Shown here: piece by piece, positions 11,040 to 22,199 of the stretch
Position numbering within the stretch: the first letter of the stretch is position 1
How the letters are laid out: each line of letters opens with the position of its first letter
DNA from: Cristatella mucedo
Taxonomy: Eukaryota > Bryozoa > Phylactolaemata > Cristatellidae
NCBI GenBank assembly: GCA_009760855.2
Contig: WPIO01000003.1
Span: forward strand, 4,963,001-5,027,000
DNA: 64,000 nt
Direction of reading: 5' to 3'
Program-made: the position numbers and the translations under genes
The notes under the pieces: model-generated
What the model saw: only the letters and a program-made list of their open reading frames with translations
Databases searched by the model: none
What the model was told of the DNA's origin: nothing

Positions 11040-12407
11040 GCTGTAGCTTTGTAGCCATATTCCATGAAAACAACGATTTCAGCTCAACAATGCTTTTATA
11101 AACGTGGTGTTGGCAATTTGCAGAACCAAGAATCAGTGACTGGTCAGTACAAATAAATCAGACTTCAAATCGGGTAATCCTCCAACTTTAAAACAAAAAA
11201 CTTATCGGAGGACTTGAGCGGTGATTTTGGTGCAGACAGGATCTCTCCTCAGCCAAATAAAATCCACTAGTATCTTAGTTTCAAATTTGGCAGTTTGGAG
11301 TGAACCGTTGAGACTACACTTGTTTAGTTCCTCGTAGAGGGCTTTAAAGGTTCCTGATCTATGTTTATCTTTCATCCAGAGCTACATTTCAGTGAAAAAT
11401 TAATGATGTAAGTGGGTTCGTAACTAACTCGCTTGCTGTGAATCGAAAGTATTTCTCGCTGCAGCCAATTATCAGTGACAGTGATTTTAGGATCGTGTTA
11501 TGACCTTGCATAACCGTGGCTAAGACACAACCGAAACTAAATACTGTTTGCTGGTACAAGGTAGGACCTCCCCGAACTTGGATGGTGAATAAAAGGGCAG
11601 CGTTCCAGATGCTAGGCACGAGTAAAGACACTAGCTAATCGAAGCTCAACGTTCCTGAGCAGCAGTCGCCGGAAGTTTCTATTCGAGTGAATGTCTGATT
11701 TTGATTGAATAATTCAGAGTTAAATTCCGGTAAGACTATTAAGGATGTACGTGGGACCTTATTTGAATGATGTACAGTGCAGAGAAAAACTTTCTCGTTG
11801 TGGCCTGCTATCAGTGAGGGTGACTTAGGGATCGTGACATGAGCTTGCATAACCCTGGCTGCGACAATGCCGAGCCTGCATGTCGCTCGCTGGTAAAAGG
11901 CTGGGCCTCCATGACCTTGACTAGCGAATTAAAGCACAGAGTTCCTACTGCTAGGCGATAGTAAAGACATTACCCAGTTGGAGCACAAGGTTCCTGAGTG
12001 GCAGTCGCCGGAATTGCCTATTCGAGTGAATGTCTGATTTTGAGTGAATAATGACACACTTCTGAGTATGGTTGCGTACCTGTGCTCCAAGTCGTTATAT
12101 ATCTTGAAAGATACAAATGTTGAACTATGCAAAAATTGGTAGTCAAAAATAGTTAAATGTGTGAGCATTCACGTTCTGGAAACTGGCAAGGGTGAGAGGT
12201 ATTTAAGACTGCCTGAGACTTTCGTCCTTGTTCAGTTCCTTCGACCTAGGTGTGGCTCCGAATGTATCGGTAGAGATGCGGCTTAAGCGAGTCATGCCCT
12301 GTTATCTGTAGGATTCTCTCTTACACTTTCATAGAAAACCGCCTCCGGCTTACAAAGACGATTACAAGCTGTTTTGTTCTAAGTTCGTTTGGAGGTGCAC
12401 CCTCTAG

Positions 12408-12968
12408 AGCGAGGAAGAGGCCGAGCTCAAGGCCAAGTGCTTTCGGCTCGAGCAGGGAAGGCTCAGCGTTAGACACGATGTCTCGTTGTCGGGCTGTGCC
12501 ATGGACCGCTCGTCCAAGTTTGCAGTGCCTACCCCTGCAGTTATGGCCAATATCAACATAGGAGGTAGTTATCGGACCGCTTACGCCGTGCTGATTAAGA
12601 CCGAGGGAGTGATGGTGCCGGAGACGACAGAGCAGGTGGCGGCTGAGCTAGAGGCGTCTGAGCCACAGGCCACCGAGCCTGCGGCAGCAGAATTGGAAGC
12701 CCAGGAGGCCGCGACGTTTGAGGAAGTGCCGAAGGTGCCAACGCCAGTGGTGACCTTGGAGGAGCCGACGGCAGCAGTGTTTGAAGAGCAGGCGGAGGAG
12801 TTGGAGCCATTCCTTGTGAAGCCAGAAATGGTAGACGAAAAACCAATAATGAAGCTACGGCCTCTGGCGGACAGCCACATGAACTGTTGGCATTGCAAGC
12901 TCGGCAACCAGAGCCCTGCCACAAAGCACTCAGATGGTCATGCCCACAAATTTTCAATGCACCGTTAA
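12408..12968 (+). CDS. Hypothetical acidic, Ala/Glu/Pro-rich ORF
   Basis: An open frame of 187 codons bounded upstream by TAG at 12,405-12,407 and ending in TAA. The N-terminal part is charged and heptad-like (EEEAELKAKCFRLEQ). The first in-frame ATG is at 12,501. The middle is a low-complexity tract with repeated AAELEA and EPQATEPAA. The C-terminal part has a CWHC motif with nearby histidines. The block is clearly GC-richer than its surroundings. CACCCTCTAG just before the frame could be a splice acceptor, and TATTTAAG at about 12,220 could be a TATA-like element. No family is recognised; a host exon, a processed gene or a transposon ORF are all possible. Confidence 0.35.
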   Translation, partial: SEEEAELKAKCFRLEQGRLSVRHDVSLSGCAMDRSSKFAVPTPAVMANINIGGSYRTAYAVLIKTEGVMVPETTEQVAAELEASEPQATEPAAAELEAQEAATFEEVPKVPTPVVTLEEPTAAVFEEQAEELEPFLVKPEMVDEKPIMKLRPLADSHMNCWHCKLGNQSPATKHSDGHAHKFSMHR

Positions 12969-13565
12969 ATCTTCCTATGGTTTATCTACCTAAGTCGGCA
13001 GCAATCTAGGGCTGCACAATTGCATAGTATGCATGCAATCTTTATTTGTTTGTTATTTAGATGCATATGCACTAAGAGCAAGGTGAAATGCTCCGACCAT
13101 GATATGAGAGTGGATACATTAGTCTATGACAGTGCTTCACCGAAAAGTAGAAGTCTACTGGTTCCAGACTGAACTCCCCTAGACCTTGGCTAGCGAATCA
13201 AAACTCAGTGTTCCTGCTCGTAAGCACGTGTCAAAACTCTCAACAAACCGAGCGGAGTGTTCCTGATTCGAAGATGAATGGAACGTTTTATTCAAGGAAC
13301 ATCTAATGTAAGTAAATAACAAAACCTTTCTTAATGCTGTTGCGTACGAGTGGTACTATTAGTTTGCCGTTTTGCAAGAAGCGATCGCTCATGCACTCAA
13401 CAGTGACTTATTAAGCAGGTTTCTATAGCTACAGAAAATATCCATGAGCATCTAGTCGCAGCATCCTTGGTTGCATGGTGAACATTGCATATCACCCCTA
13501 AAATAGTTATTCTTTTTGTTTATTCAGCATACTACAACCAACCGTCCGATCGTGGTAATGATAGT

Positions 13566-13805
13566 AACAATAATAATAATAATAATAATGCATTGCTATA
13601 GTGCCTTTAGAGGACTCAATCTTATTCTCGGCCCTTTAAATTTGTTCCAAGCGAAGCATGATCGTATGGTTAACGGCAGTATGCTCGAAGCCAAGCATAA
13701 CATGGTTAGGGGTGTTACCCACAGCCTCAGCTTGTAAATATGTTTAGAGGCAGCATCCATAAAGGCACTAAAGATAAATCACACAGATCCAAAAAATGCT
13801 GGAAT
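13566..13805 (-). mobile_element. LINE 3' tail fragment
   Basis: A (AAT)n run followed in minus orientation by the LINE terminal hairpin (GAGGACTCAATCTTATTCTCGGCC), then the 3' UTR words AACATGGTTAGGGGTG and the region before the ORF2 stop. About 240 bp remain. It lies in the palindrome spacer. Confidence 0.8.
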
Positions 13806-14133
13806 AATAATAAATGTGTTGTCAGTTAATTTTTTAATGTAGTAAAGTCCAAGGTGTATCTGTCAAGCCCTGTACTCGTAGCTAAACAAGAGTAGTCTCA
13901 ACAGTTCACGCCAAAACGCCAAATTTGGATCTAAGATACTGGCAGATTAATTTGGCTGAGGAGAGATCTTTTCTGCACCGAAATCCCTGCTAAAGTCTTC
14001 CATTTGATTCCTTTTTTTAAATTGGAGGATCACCCAATCTGAATTTTTACTAATTTGTACCGACCAGTCACTGATTCTCGGTTCTGCAATTTGCTAACAC
14101 TGCGTTTCTCAAAGCATTGTTGAGCTGAAATCG

Positions 14134-14442
14134 TTGTCTTCATGGAATATGGACACAAAGCCGCGGTATGAAACGCCTTTCCTAAGTAATTTTAGGTGCT
14201 TGAATGCTTGGTCAATTTTATACATTTACTTTGGAGTCTTCAGAGATGAAGCCGCTGGCTGCAAAAGAGAATATTTGGATCTCGCCTTCCATCCGGCTTT
14301 TCCCATCGGGTATCCTGCTTCTCTCGGTGAGTCTCTAATTGCTTGGTCAAAAAATCACATTTCAGCTGTTAAAGTTAAGGTGCTATTACCGTGCCATCTT
14401 TCTCTCAGTGCCTTGGAAAAACTTCAAGGAAATGCCAGGTAG
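14134..14442 (+). CDS. Hypothetical conserved ORF, right-arm copy
   Basis: A plus-strand frame of about 102 codons without a convincing ATG at its start (the first in-frame ATG is at 14,149). It contains WSILYIYFGVFRDEA, then GCKREYLDLAFHP, and stays open through LSALEKLQG. CAG|GTAGTA at about 14,438-14,446 would be a plausible donor. It is the inverted partner of the minus-strand frame at 10,815-11,039. Elevated conservation and a mild third-position bias are the only signs of coding. No homologous family is recognised. Confidence 0.3.
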   Translation: MSSWNMDTKPRYETPFLSNFRCLNAWSILYIYFGVFRDEAAGCKREYLDLAFHPAFPIGYPASLGESLIAWSKNHISAVKVKVLLPCHLSLSALEKLQGNAR

Positions 14443-14559
14443 TAATCCACAAGTCAGACCAAACTACATTCCGCCAACAACAAAAGTTAGTTCATTTTTA
14501 CCGGACAACCAGCCAGGTAATGGCAGTTTTCGGAAAGCTTGGACGTGGTAATACAGCCC

Positions 14560-15345
14560 TCTAGCCAAACGGTGAATTATTGAGCAGCCGCTTGTAAAAT
14601 TACCTCGGTAAACTATGGATATCCAGGCTCTCTTTTTTTAAATGCTATATTGGTCATTGCCGTCGTGATTGGCTGTTCAGCCAAACATACCTACGTGGTG
14701 AAATTTGAATAGGAAAAATGATCTCCGGTAACTCAGTTACATAGCGAGTATGGCTTTACTGAATCTGCAACACTCTTTGTTCACGTTGAGTTATTCATTA
14801 ACCAGCCGAAGTCATCGGACATCCTTTCGTTGAAAGCATTTATTGCTGTGCTTTTCTAATGCTAAGTTAAAACCTTACAGTTTAAAAGAATTAATCGTGA
14901 AGTAAGACACGAACTCCACATTTTACCTTATTATGTTCAGTTTTATAAAATTAAATGGTCCTGTTGTGATCTGTTCCCCGCACACGATAGACAAGAATAA
15001 AGTCTCTAGTGTGTTCTCGCCAAGACACTTCTTTTTCCGTGTTACTTAGACGACTTTTAACAAGTTCCAAGTAAAAGCTAACTGATTTAGATCACCCTTT
15101 AGTTAATCGCCTTTGCTATTCAGTTTTTTATAACTACGACAAATAATTCTTCGGTAAAGCGCCTTTAAAATGAGCAAACTTCCATCTAGGAGCAATAAAG
15201 CTCAATGCTGTAGAAGATACCTTATGTTTTGCGGTAGGCATGGTCCGATTCTTAGTCAACATTAAAAACATAACTACTCTACTGAAAACAAACATGCCAA
15301 ATCAGGGAGCATATTCCGGCCAACACGCAAGGAATTTTTAGCAAG
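14560..15345. other. No gene seen; palindrome-arm sequence
   Basis: Non-coding arm sequence aligned in inverted order with about 9,860-10,660. The best-preserved words are ATATTCCGGCCAACA at about 15,309 and GGTGAAATTTGAA at about 14,697, each with a near-identical inverted partner in the left arm. Confidence 0.6.
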
Positions 15346-15449
15346 ACTATAAGCAGCGGACATAGAATGAGTCATGCTCGTGCAACAGTGCGAAGAACAA
15401 TATATTCAAGAAATTTCATATCTGTGCAGGAAAAGCTGGCTTGATGTGA

Positions 15450-15625
15450 AGTTTTAATCTATGAGTTCTGCTGGTCTGCCATGAATCGCTTCATCGTCGT
15501 TAATAGCAATGTTTGAAGTGAGACTGAGCACAAGTTGCTCAGGCTCTCTCTTTGTAATGATGCTTTTTTGAGTAGCATACTGACTATTGCATTTTTAACG
15601 GTGCTTAGACATGACTTGAGGGAAT

Positions 15626-15695
<70 letters not shown>

Positions 15696-16150
15696 ATATA
15701 TATACAAATTGTTCGTTATAGTTGAAAGCAGGTAATATATGTATCATAAACGCACGACAGTGAGAATATGGTATAGAGGTATACACGACTAGTCGCCATA
15801 TTGTTTAATTATTAACTTCGGGATGACGTCTCTACTGGCCTCATCGAATGTAGATATTGAGGTGCTGCACGGAATTGAAGTACATACTAGCAGATGAAAT
15901 AATGCCACCTCAGGAATTTACTCCGTCATCTTGTTTATACTTAGTTAACAAGTAAGCTAGAGAAGCGATTGGTTACATGATCACAAGTATAAATAAGTGA
16001 GGAGCTAATCTGGGAACGGTTAAGTACACGTTTTATCATAAAAATCAGCCTTTTTGTCTCGCAGTTTTTGACAATTTGTTTTGGAAAGAGCAAGTCTATA
16101 TCAAGTAAACACGCAGTTTATTGGAAGTTAAATAAGTTAATCACAATTAA
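15450..16150 (-). mobile_element. Old LINE remnant, mirror of the left-arm copy
   Basis: Minus-strand remnants of the ORF2 N-terminal half (15,459-15,600 resembles KKASLQRESLSNLCSVSL and TMKRFMADQQNS), interrupted by the compound microsatellite at 15,628-15,702. About 15,730-16,150 mirrors left-arm 6,110-6,480. The rest of the LINE seen on the left (7,150-9,290) is missing here, so the right arm probably has a deletion. Confidence 0.7.
15628..15702. repeat. (TA)n(TG)n(TA)n compound microsatellite
   Basis: The TA tract is interrupted by TGTA, then TG repeats, then a TA tract. It lies at the position mirrored by 6,518-6,605. Confidence 0.93.
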
Positions 16151-16374
16151 AAGTCTGCTAAATTAAATTATTGGTTCTACTTAGCACGCCTATAGCTATG
16201 TGTTTTGTGCAGCTTTTGAGCTTCATCGAGCTTGTGTGCAGAATGGAAATAATGTCATTTACTGCGCCAGGACTGTAAATCACTTGCAGACTTGAATTTT
16301 CTGCATTCGCCGATAATATTATTTTGTAAACCTCATTCCTATTGAGCAGGTAAGAATGTGACATGACTAGATAC

Positions 16375-17150
16375 CAAAGGTCACTGTCTCTGTATTCGCT
16401 TCCCGAGTCATAGTAAAAATTACATCTATTACACGGCCCTCTCAGAAATGTACATCGCCACCTTGTGGCGTAAAAAAACGAGCAACGTTCTGGCTTAGCA
16501 GGTATTAATTGTTAGTAAATATGAGTATTTGGGAATGACACGTATGCTATTATATGATTCAAGAAAAAACTCAACATTGAATCAGTGTTAAATATATTTA
16601 TATCTAATCTTATTCTCTTCACTATGTTTGCCTGCACAAAGAATCCTTACTCAACTTGTCTTTGGGAACCAAGACTGATACTGTAGAACCGCCCGATATT
16701 AATAAGGAGTCCAGGCACACGTTTAATAGCATGAAAACATACTATTTCACTTCCTCTTAATATGCATTACAGATGACATCAACAGAATAATTGAAGAAAT
16801 CAATTCAAACGATACTAACTTACAAATACGTTTTTAAAAGCATTGAGACTAATATTAACCTTAACTGTGGAGCTCTGTGTGTGCTCCAAAGTAATCGGAT
16901 ATTAACGTCACTTTCTAATACTTCTATAGTAACCACTGATTGAATTATTGAAAATGAGTGTTGGAAAAATACGATTGAACAAAAAATTGCTTGTATAATA
17001 TAATTACTAACAAGAATATTCAAGCCGGTAATATTGAAAATGTTCAGGTAGAAAGCAATCAGTAATGGCTTTCTGATTAAAGAGAGGGAACCATAGCTGA
17101 CGCACTGCATCTCATTTTACATAGAAACTGATATCGGCGATAATCATTCC
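16375..17150. other. Right-arm-specific insertion of unknown type
   Basis: The inverted homology with 5,830-5,890 of the left arm breaks at about 16,375 and resumes at about 17,150, leaving roughly 775 bp without a left-arm counterpart. A minus-strand frame of 96 codons at 16,820-17,110 is leucine/isoleucine/serine-rich and unrecognised. No LINE words or clear terminal repeats were seen. Confidence 0.45.
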
Positions 17151-17224
17151 AAAATTATTCTCTATAGCTTTGGTTGTTTGTGTCAGACAAATTATTTATG
17201 AACTTAAATATACACGCCTCAGTG

Positions 17225-17330
17225 ATTAAGTATGTATTAGGTCTTTCTTGCTTTATGGCATCTGTAAAGTGCTGAGAAAGAAATTGAGTCCTCTCAGGAC
17301 GCCACACAATTGTGTTATTATTATTCTTGT
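17225..17330 (+). mobile_element. LINE 3' tail relic
   Basis: GTAAAGTGCTGAGAAAGAAATTGAG, given here as GTAAAGTGCTGAGAAAG then AAATTGAG, followed by TCCTCTCAGG and a (TTA)n-like end: a decayed LINE terminus. The mirrored copy is at 5,670-5,760. Confidence 0.65.
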
Positions 17331-18499
17331 TACAGATGTTTTATTGTTGGAACCACTTCAATCTTCTCAGATTAATATCGTGTAATTACCTATTCTAAAT
17401 TGTGTATGTTATATAAAATTACGCTTCAAGCCATATTCAGTAAGCTGATTACTATTGCAATTTTAAATTGAAGATAATGAAGACGAGGATCTGGAACCTA
17501 CGGCCGTTCCTCCGACGTTCGGAGGTGAGAGGTGTTCTAACGTCAAGTCACTACAAACTTTTTTTACCGTTAACATAAGCAAACTTCAATAACGCTGCTG
17601 CTTAGACTTTTAAAGCTTCTCCGATGCAAGGGTGCCGTTTCTTTGACAAAGTTTTCTCAGACTTTTACCTTTGCGATGGTCTACTTCACCATCCTGGGTA
17701 ACTTTGTCTCGTATGCTGTGGTTTTCGGTTGAAACTATATTATTTTTAATGCATCCTTTGTTATGGGTAGTGAATTTACTGGTTTTTTGCTTGAGTTGGC
17801 CGTCAAATGTTTTTTCCTGGTTCAGCCATCAAGGCCTTTTGCTGATTTGATAATGAGGTCTACTGATCATATGTAATGAGAAATGCATTATTGCTAATTC
17901 CAGGTTTCATGTCTTCTAAGAGATACTCTAAAACGGTAGGTATTTCTATTTAAGCTATGCTGAGGAATTTATCATATGAAAATGGTTAGTTCTTGTCTGC
18001 ATAGTCACTACTCGCTGCATTGTCTATATCATAGTCATAGTCCTTATTCTGAAGCATCGTTGGAAGTCATCGTTCTCTGAAAACTGTGTCAATCTCCAAT
18101 ATTAGGAATATCCGGGAACTCAATGAAGAAACTTCAGAAAAACTTCCCAATTGTATCAACGAGCGAGCAGGGCAACATTTTAGAAGCTTCCGCCAATATC
18201 ACGATCCTAGAGGTACAGTAGATGGAAACCACAACTTCTCAGATCAGCTCTCGAAAAGAATTGTTTGTATTCTTTAAATTATTCATTCTACGACTTCTGA
18301 GTTTTTATTTTTAAATTATGAAGTATTCATCGAGTTAAAATATAAAAATTGCACTCTCACACTTTCTAATTTAGAAAAACTTCAGCATGAGTCTACTTTC
18401 GGCTGAGCTAGAGCTTTGGCCATAGCTATACAATTGCCAACAACTTCAACGCGGTAGTAATAACAATGTATTTCAACCTCAAAGAATTGTATGTCTTTC

Positions 18500-19950
18500 T
18501 AAGCACTTTACATGTTCTCTAAATTTAGCATGATGAAATACTTCTTAACTATTCAGCTACCCTTGCTAACAGGAAAATAGGCACCTTTTTGCCTAACAAT
18601 AATGACTCACTCTTGTTACCAATATAGAAAATAAAGACGCAATAACATTACTATTTTATTTGCTAAATACTGCATTTATTTTTAGTCAAATTATAACGTG
18701 AGTAATCTTTCCTTTGTGTTGTGCCCCAATCGCAACCATGCTCTATCTACTCACTCTGTGAGTTTTTTTTAAGTAAACCAATAGCCGCAGTTTATGAAAA
18801 TCGTGGAATCTTAGCTTAGGCTAGCCTGAGCAAGTACACAAGTATCACAAGCTTAATTAGATGCAGGCAAAAAACTGAGACGATAAAGCCTAGCCTATGG
18901 ATGCGTATTGAGACTTAGACAAATCGTAGTTAATATAGGTGGCCATAAAAGCGGGTAGGAGGCTTAGAAATAGAAGGCAATGGAAAGGTACGGTCTTTCA
19001 GCGCATATCAACCATTATAAAAATCCTCGAAGTCGTGATCCTCGAAATATTTGCATTTAATGTGCTCGACAGCAACAAGACTGGAAGTTGAGCCGCTGCT
19101 AGGGCCAGATGAAATAAGGAGAGCAATATTTGAGATAGGTTGGGTAGATTTATCGAGAGCAGTGGCCTTTAAGTGGAGCAGTGGACTACAAACTCTATTT
19201 TCTACCTGACTCGGAGTCATTAGAAATCAGAGGGAATTGGTATGATATGGCTGCTGAATGATAGAAAACAGAACGGACGAAATGTTTAGCTTTATGCCTA
19301 TTATAGACGACTGAGGCCACTGGATAAAAGTCCCAAGTGTCGGTAGCTGAAATAGTTCAGGCTCAACGTCAAACACTTGCGAGCAAGGTGGCTTTCGTAA
19401 TTTAATGCACGATGACCCTGAGAACAGCCAGTATCCTCAGTTTACAGAGGCTGACTCGACAAGCGGAGTTAGATACTTATCGGATAGCCGTCAGTTGCGG
19501 CCACTTCACGACTCGGCAGCGGTATTTAGTTAAGCAGAATACATTATCGTGTTGCCACTGCAAGCAGGGCTGATAACTTTTACCACTCTTTATCCTCAAT
19601 ATAGTCGTGGCATTCAAACCAGTTGTTTATTTGACTTAGCCTCATGAAGTTTTTGACCAGGTTGTCAGTTCAAGTCTAAAGATTTTTTGCAATGAGAACT
19701 TTTGTATCCAGGGTTTTTCAACCGGTTGAGTGTTTCCGAAAAATAGAAAATCATTCGTTCATCTTCGGCATTTATGTTTGATGCTTCAAACCTATCTTTA
19801 ATGCCGCTGGTATCAGTATCGTTCTTAATTGGCAGCAGAAAATGTGCTCATCGAGCAAAAAGTCATAATGGAGTAGCATGCCCAGCTTATGGATGGACTT
19901 TAGTGAAGTGTATCTGGGTATACAAATCTTAGGCCGTCTGACAGTGTGAG
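18500..19950. other. Right-arm-specific sequence, no gene seen
   Basis: Left-arm homology is lost here and returns near 21,950. The stretch is AT-rich. A minus-strand frame of 70 codons at 19,008-19,220 is unrecognised and has no supporting splice or start context. Confidence 0.4.
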
Positions 19951-19952
19951 GG

Positions 19953-20925
19953 ACGTTAATAATAATAATAATAATAATTCACTTGATAAAGCGCCCTCAG
20001 AGAACTTAATCTCTCTCTAGGCGCTTTACATTTGCTGTAAAGTGAAATGCAATTGAATGGTAAGTAAAATCACGCTTGAAAAACAAACGAAATGAACAAT
20101 ATGGTTAGGGGTGACATGCACAGGGTCAGTATGCAAATGTGGTTAGTGGCAGCATGCACAGTGTCAGCACGCATAAGCACATCAAGGACGAATCACAGGG
20201 ACCCACTAAATGCTGTCCTAAATAGGTGTTTTTAGGTTCCTTTTAAATGTGGTCAGGTCAGGGGGTGTTCTGACGCAGGTCGGGAGGGAGTTCTAGGCTT
20301 TGGGAGCATATGAACTAAATGCACGATCTCCAAAGGATTTAAGGTTTGTATGAGGTATTTCTAGACTGTTAGATTCTTAAATGCGGGTTTGTACGATGCT
20401 TGGCCTGATGGGGTAGTATATCTGACAGATAGGCTGGAGCCATAGAATGAAGGGACCTAAAAGTGAGCGACAAAACCTTGAAGTCAATCCGTTGCTTGAC
20501 TGGTAGCCAGTTCAGGTCGGCGAGAAGTGGAGTAACGTGGCAACTGCGCCGCTCACGGCAGACAAGTCTAACTGCCTAGTTTTGCACCAGCTGCAAACGC
20601 CTGATCGCACATGCTGGTAAGCCAGTAAACAGTGAGTTGCAGAAGTCGAGACGGGATGTCACGAATGCATGGACCAACTTAGATGTGGTATCTTTATCTA
20701 AAAAAGCCCGAATTTTAGCAATGTTATGAAGCTGAAAATAGGCGGATTTGACTGTGGAGCTGATATGGTCGTCTAACGAGAGGTCGCTTGGGAATATGAC
20801 ACCAAGATTCCGAGCTGATTCGACAGGAGATATGCTGGCAGAGCCAATTTTGACAGTCAGCCTTTCCAATCTATGGATCACACTGGGTTCGCCCATAACT
20901 AGTAAGTTAGTTTTATCGTCGTTAG
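19953..20925 (-). mobile_element. 5'-truncated LINE copy
   Basis: A minus-strand LINE with a (TAA)n 3' end at 19,959-19,978 and the terminal hairpin GAGAACTTAATCTCTCTCTAGG. The C-terminal coding region is readable at 20,576-20,896 (NLGVIFPSDLSLDDHISS then AYFQLHNIAKIRAFLDK). Homology stops near 20,925 at the codons before LLVMGEPS. It is present only in the right arm. Confidence 0.88.
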
Positions 20926-21940
20926 TCTAGCTCCTGAACGTTAGGTTCGTGTTTTCATCGCTAAGTTTACGGAAGTTGTGAGTCATGGGAATGTAAATTC
21001 CGTTGAAATGAGCTAAACATGAGTTAAGAACATTGAGTGGGGATTCAGGCTAGGAAAGAACTGAATGAAGGTAATAATAGCTGATACCTGTAGATATAGA
21101 AATTAAACCGGTTAGTATGCTATGCGATGACATAGACCATAAGGGAGAGCTTAGATGGTCAAAAAATGTGGCCATGGATGACTGACGTCTACATCCTTAA
21201 GACTGCAAATGAAGTGAACCAAAACATTGCGTAGAAATGTACTGTTCATAAATTTATTTTTTCAAAATTTTCAAAAGACACCTGGCAAAGGCAATTAGTT
21301 CAAATGCTGATACATCTCGGACAATAAACCCTGATGCTACACCCTAATCCACGTTGTTGAGGTCATGAAGACCTGCACCAGAGAGGTTGACGTTCATCGG
21401 TTAGCTTTATATCCAGGGGCATTCGCTTTGACGGTTTGGTGAACTGATGATGTCTTTCAGCTACTCTGATAAAACTCTACGAAGTGCCCTGGTGAATGCT
21501 GGCAAATTTGAGAGAAGAAGAAATTAGTGAGGGTATCCTGATTTTAAGATATATTTTTAAAGATTCATCTGATTTTCCTATTCACATTCTCATCACCTGT
21601 TTTTAGTAGTCTAAAACTATATCTGGCCTGCTTTGAATGCATGTGCGAACCCAACGGGTCAAGTCTTAGTGATTATCAAAGAATAGTCACGTGGACACAA
21701 GTGAAAGCATTTTGCCAAGGAAACTTGGCACGGTCTTAAAAATGCACTTCACGTGGTTCTTATTTTGTTCAAGAAAATACACACTCAGCCATAACGGTTT
21801 CACAGCCTCCTTTGAACGATCAAGCAAATTGATTGTGTACGGTATTTTAGCGTTTGCTACGTGGACAAAATAACTGGATTCACTGTTACTGCAAGTATTG
21901 AGTGTATATATTCTATATTAATCTCACGTTATTTTAGTTT
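20926..21940. other. No gene seen; right-arm-specific sequence
   Basis: There is no left-arm counterpart. A 60-codon plus-strand frame at 21,691-21,873 is unrecognised. No transposon ends were identified. Confidence 0.4.
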
Positions 21941-22199
21941 TAATCATTCCAAATTTTTTTAAAGTCTTACGTGTTTAAGAAAAATTGATAGCCCGGTGCA
22001 TTAACTTTTTGAATCAGCGTCAGTTATCAATTTAAACACTGATGGATCCACACGATAACTCGTAATCAAAAAGCCAACCTTGACTGCTCAATTGCCTGAC
22101 TTCTTTCAGGCAAGGTGATTTTAAATCTGTGTTATGAGATATAGTCCTAATATTAGACTGGGATAATAAGTCTAAAATGCCTTAAGCATCTGTAATATC

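Larger units (their letters stand above)
1..11360. repeat. Left arm of a giant inverted duplication
   Basis: Read as its reverse complement, this stretch matches 13,865-23,800 in the same order. Anchors (left with right) are 1-70 with 23,720-23,790; 380-630 with 22,990-23,440; 3,045-3,960 with 21,950-22,860; 4,070-4,440 with 18,080-18,440; 5,000-5,560 with 17,460-18,070; 5,670-6,090 with 16,150-16,370 and 17,170-17,330; 6,110-7,140 with 15,450-16,150; and 9,850-11,360 with 13,865-15,350. Identity by eye is about 70-85 percent, with many indels and arm-specific insertions. The arm reaches base 1, so its outer end is not seen. The homology is read directly; the origin as a segmental inverted duplication is inference. 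Confidence 0.88.
11361..13864. repeat. Spacer of the palindrome with diverged direct repeats
   Basis: The region between the arms is not part of the inverted homology. It contains diverged direct repeats of about 300-340 bp. Unit starts are marked by TTCCTGA at about 11,351, 11,652, 11,991 and 13,260. Each start is preceded by a block containing AGTAAAGAC or a relative, and the middle two share CAGTCGCCGGAA followed by CTATTCGAGTGAATGTCTGA. A GC-rich ORF (12,408-12,968) lies between units three and four. A LINE tail in minus orientation (about 13,566-13,805) lies near the right edge. Confidence 0.65.

Noticed and set aside
12215-12260. TATTTAAG plus an initiator-like TCAGT as an LTR retrotransposon promoter
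   Set aside because: No duplicated LTR, primer-binding site or gag/pol frame could be found nearby.
12345-12370. YKDDYK in frame upstream of the GC-rich ORF, similar to an epitope tag
   Set aside because: It is short, followed by a stop at 12,405, and has no cloning-vector context; coincidence.
12581-12957. Long antisense ORFs opposite the GC-rich ORF
   Set aside because: They are shadows caused by high GC content and the scarcity of stop codons on the opposite strand.
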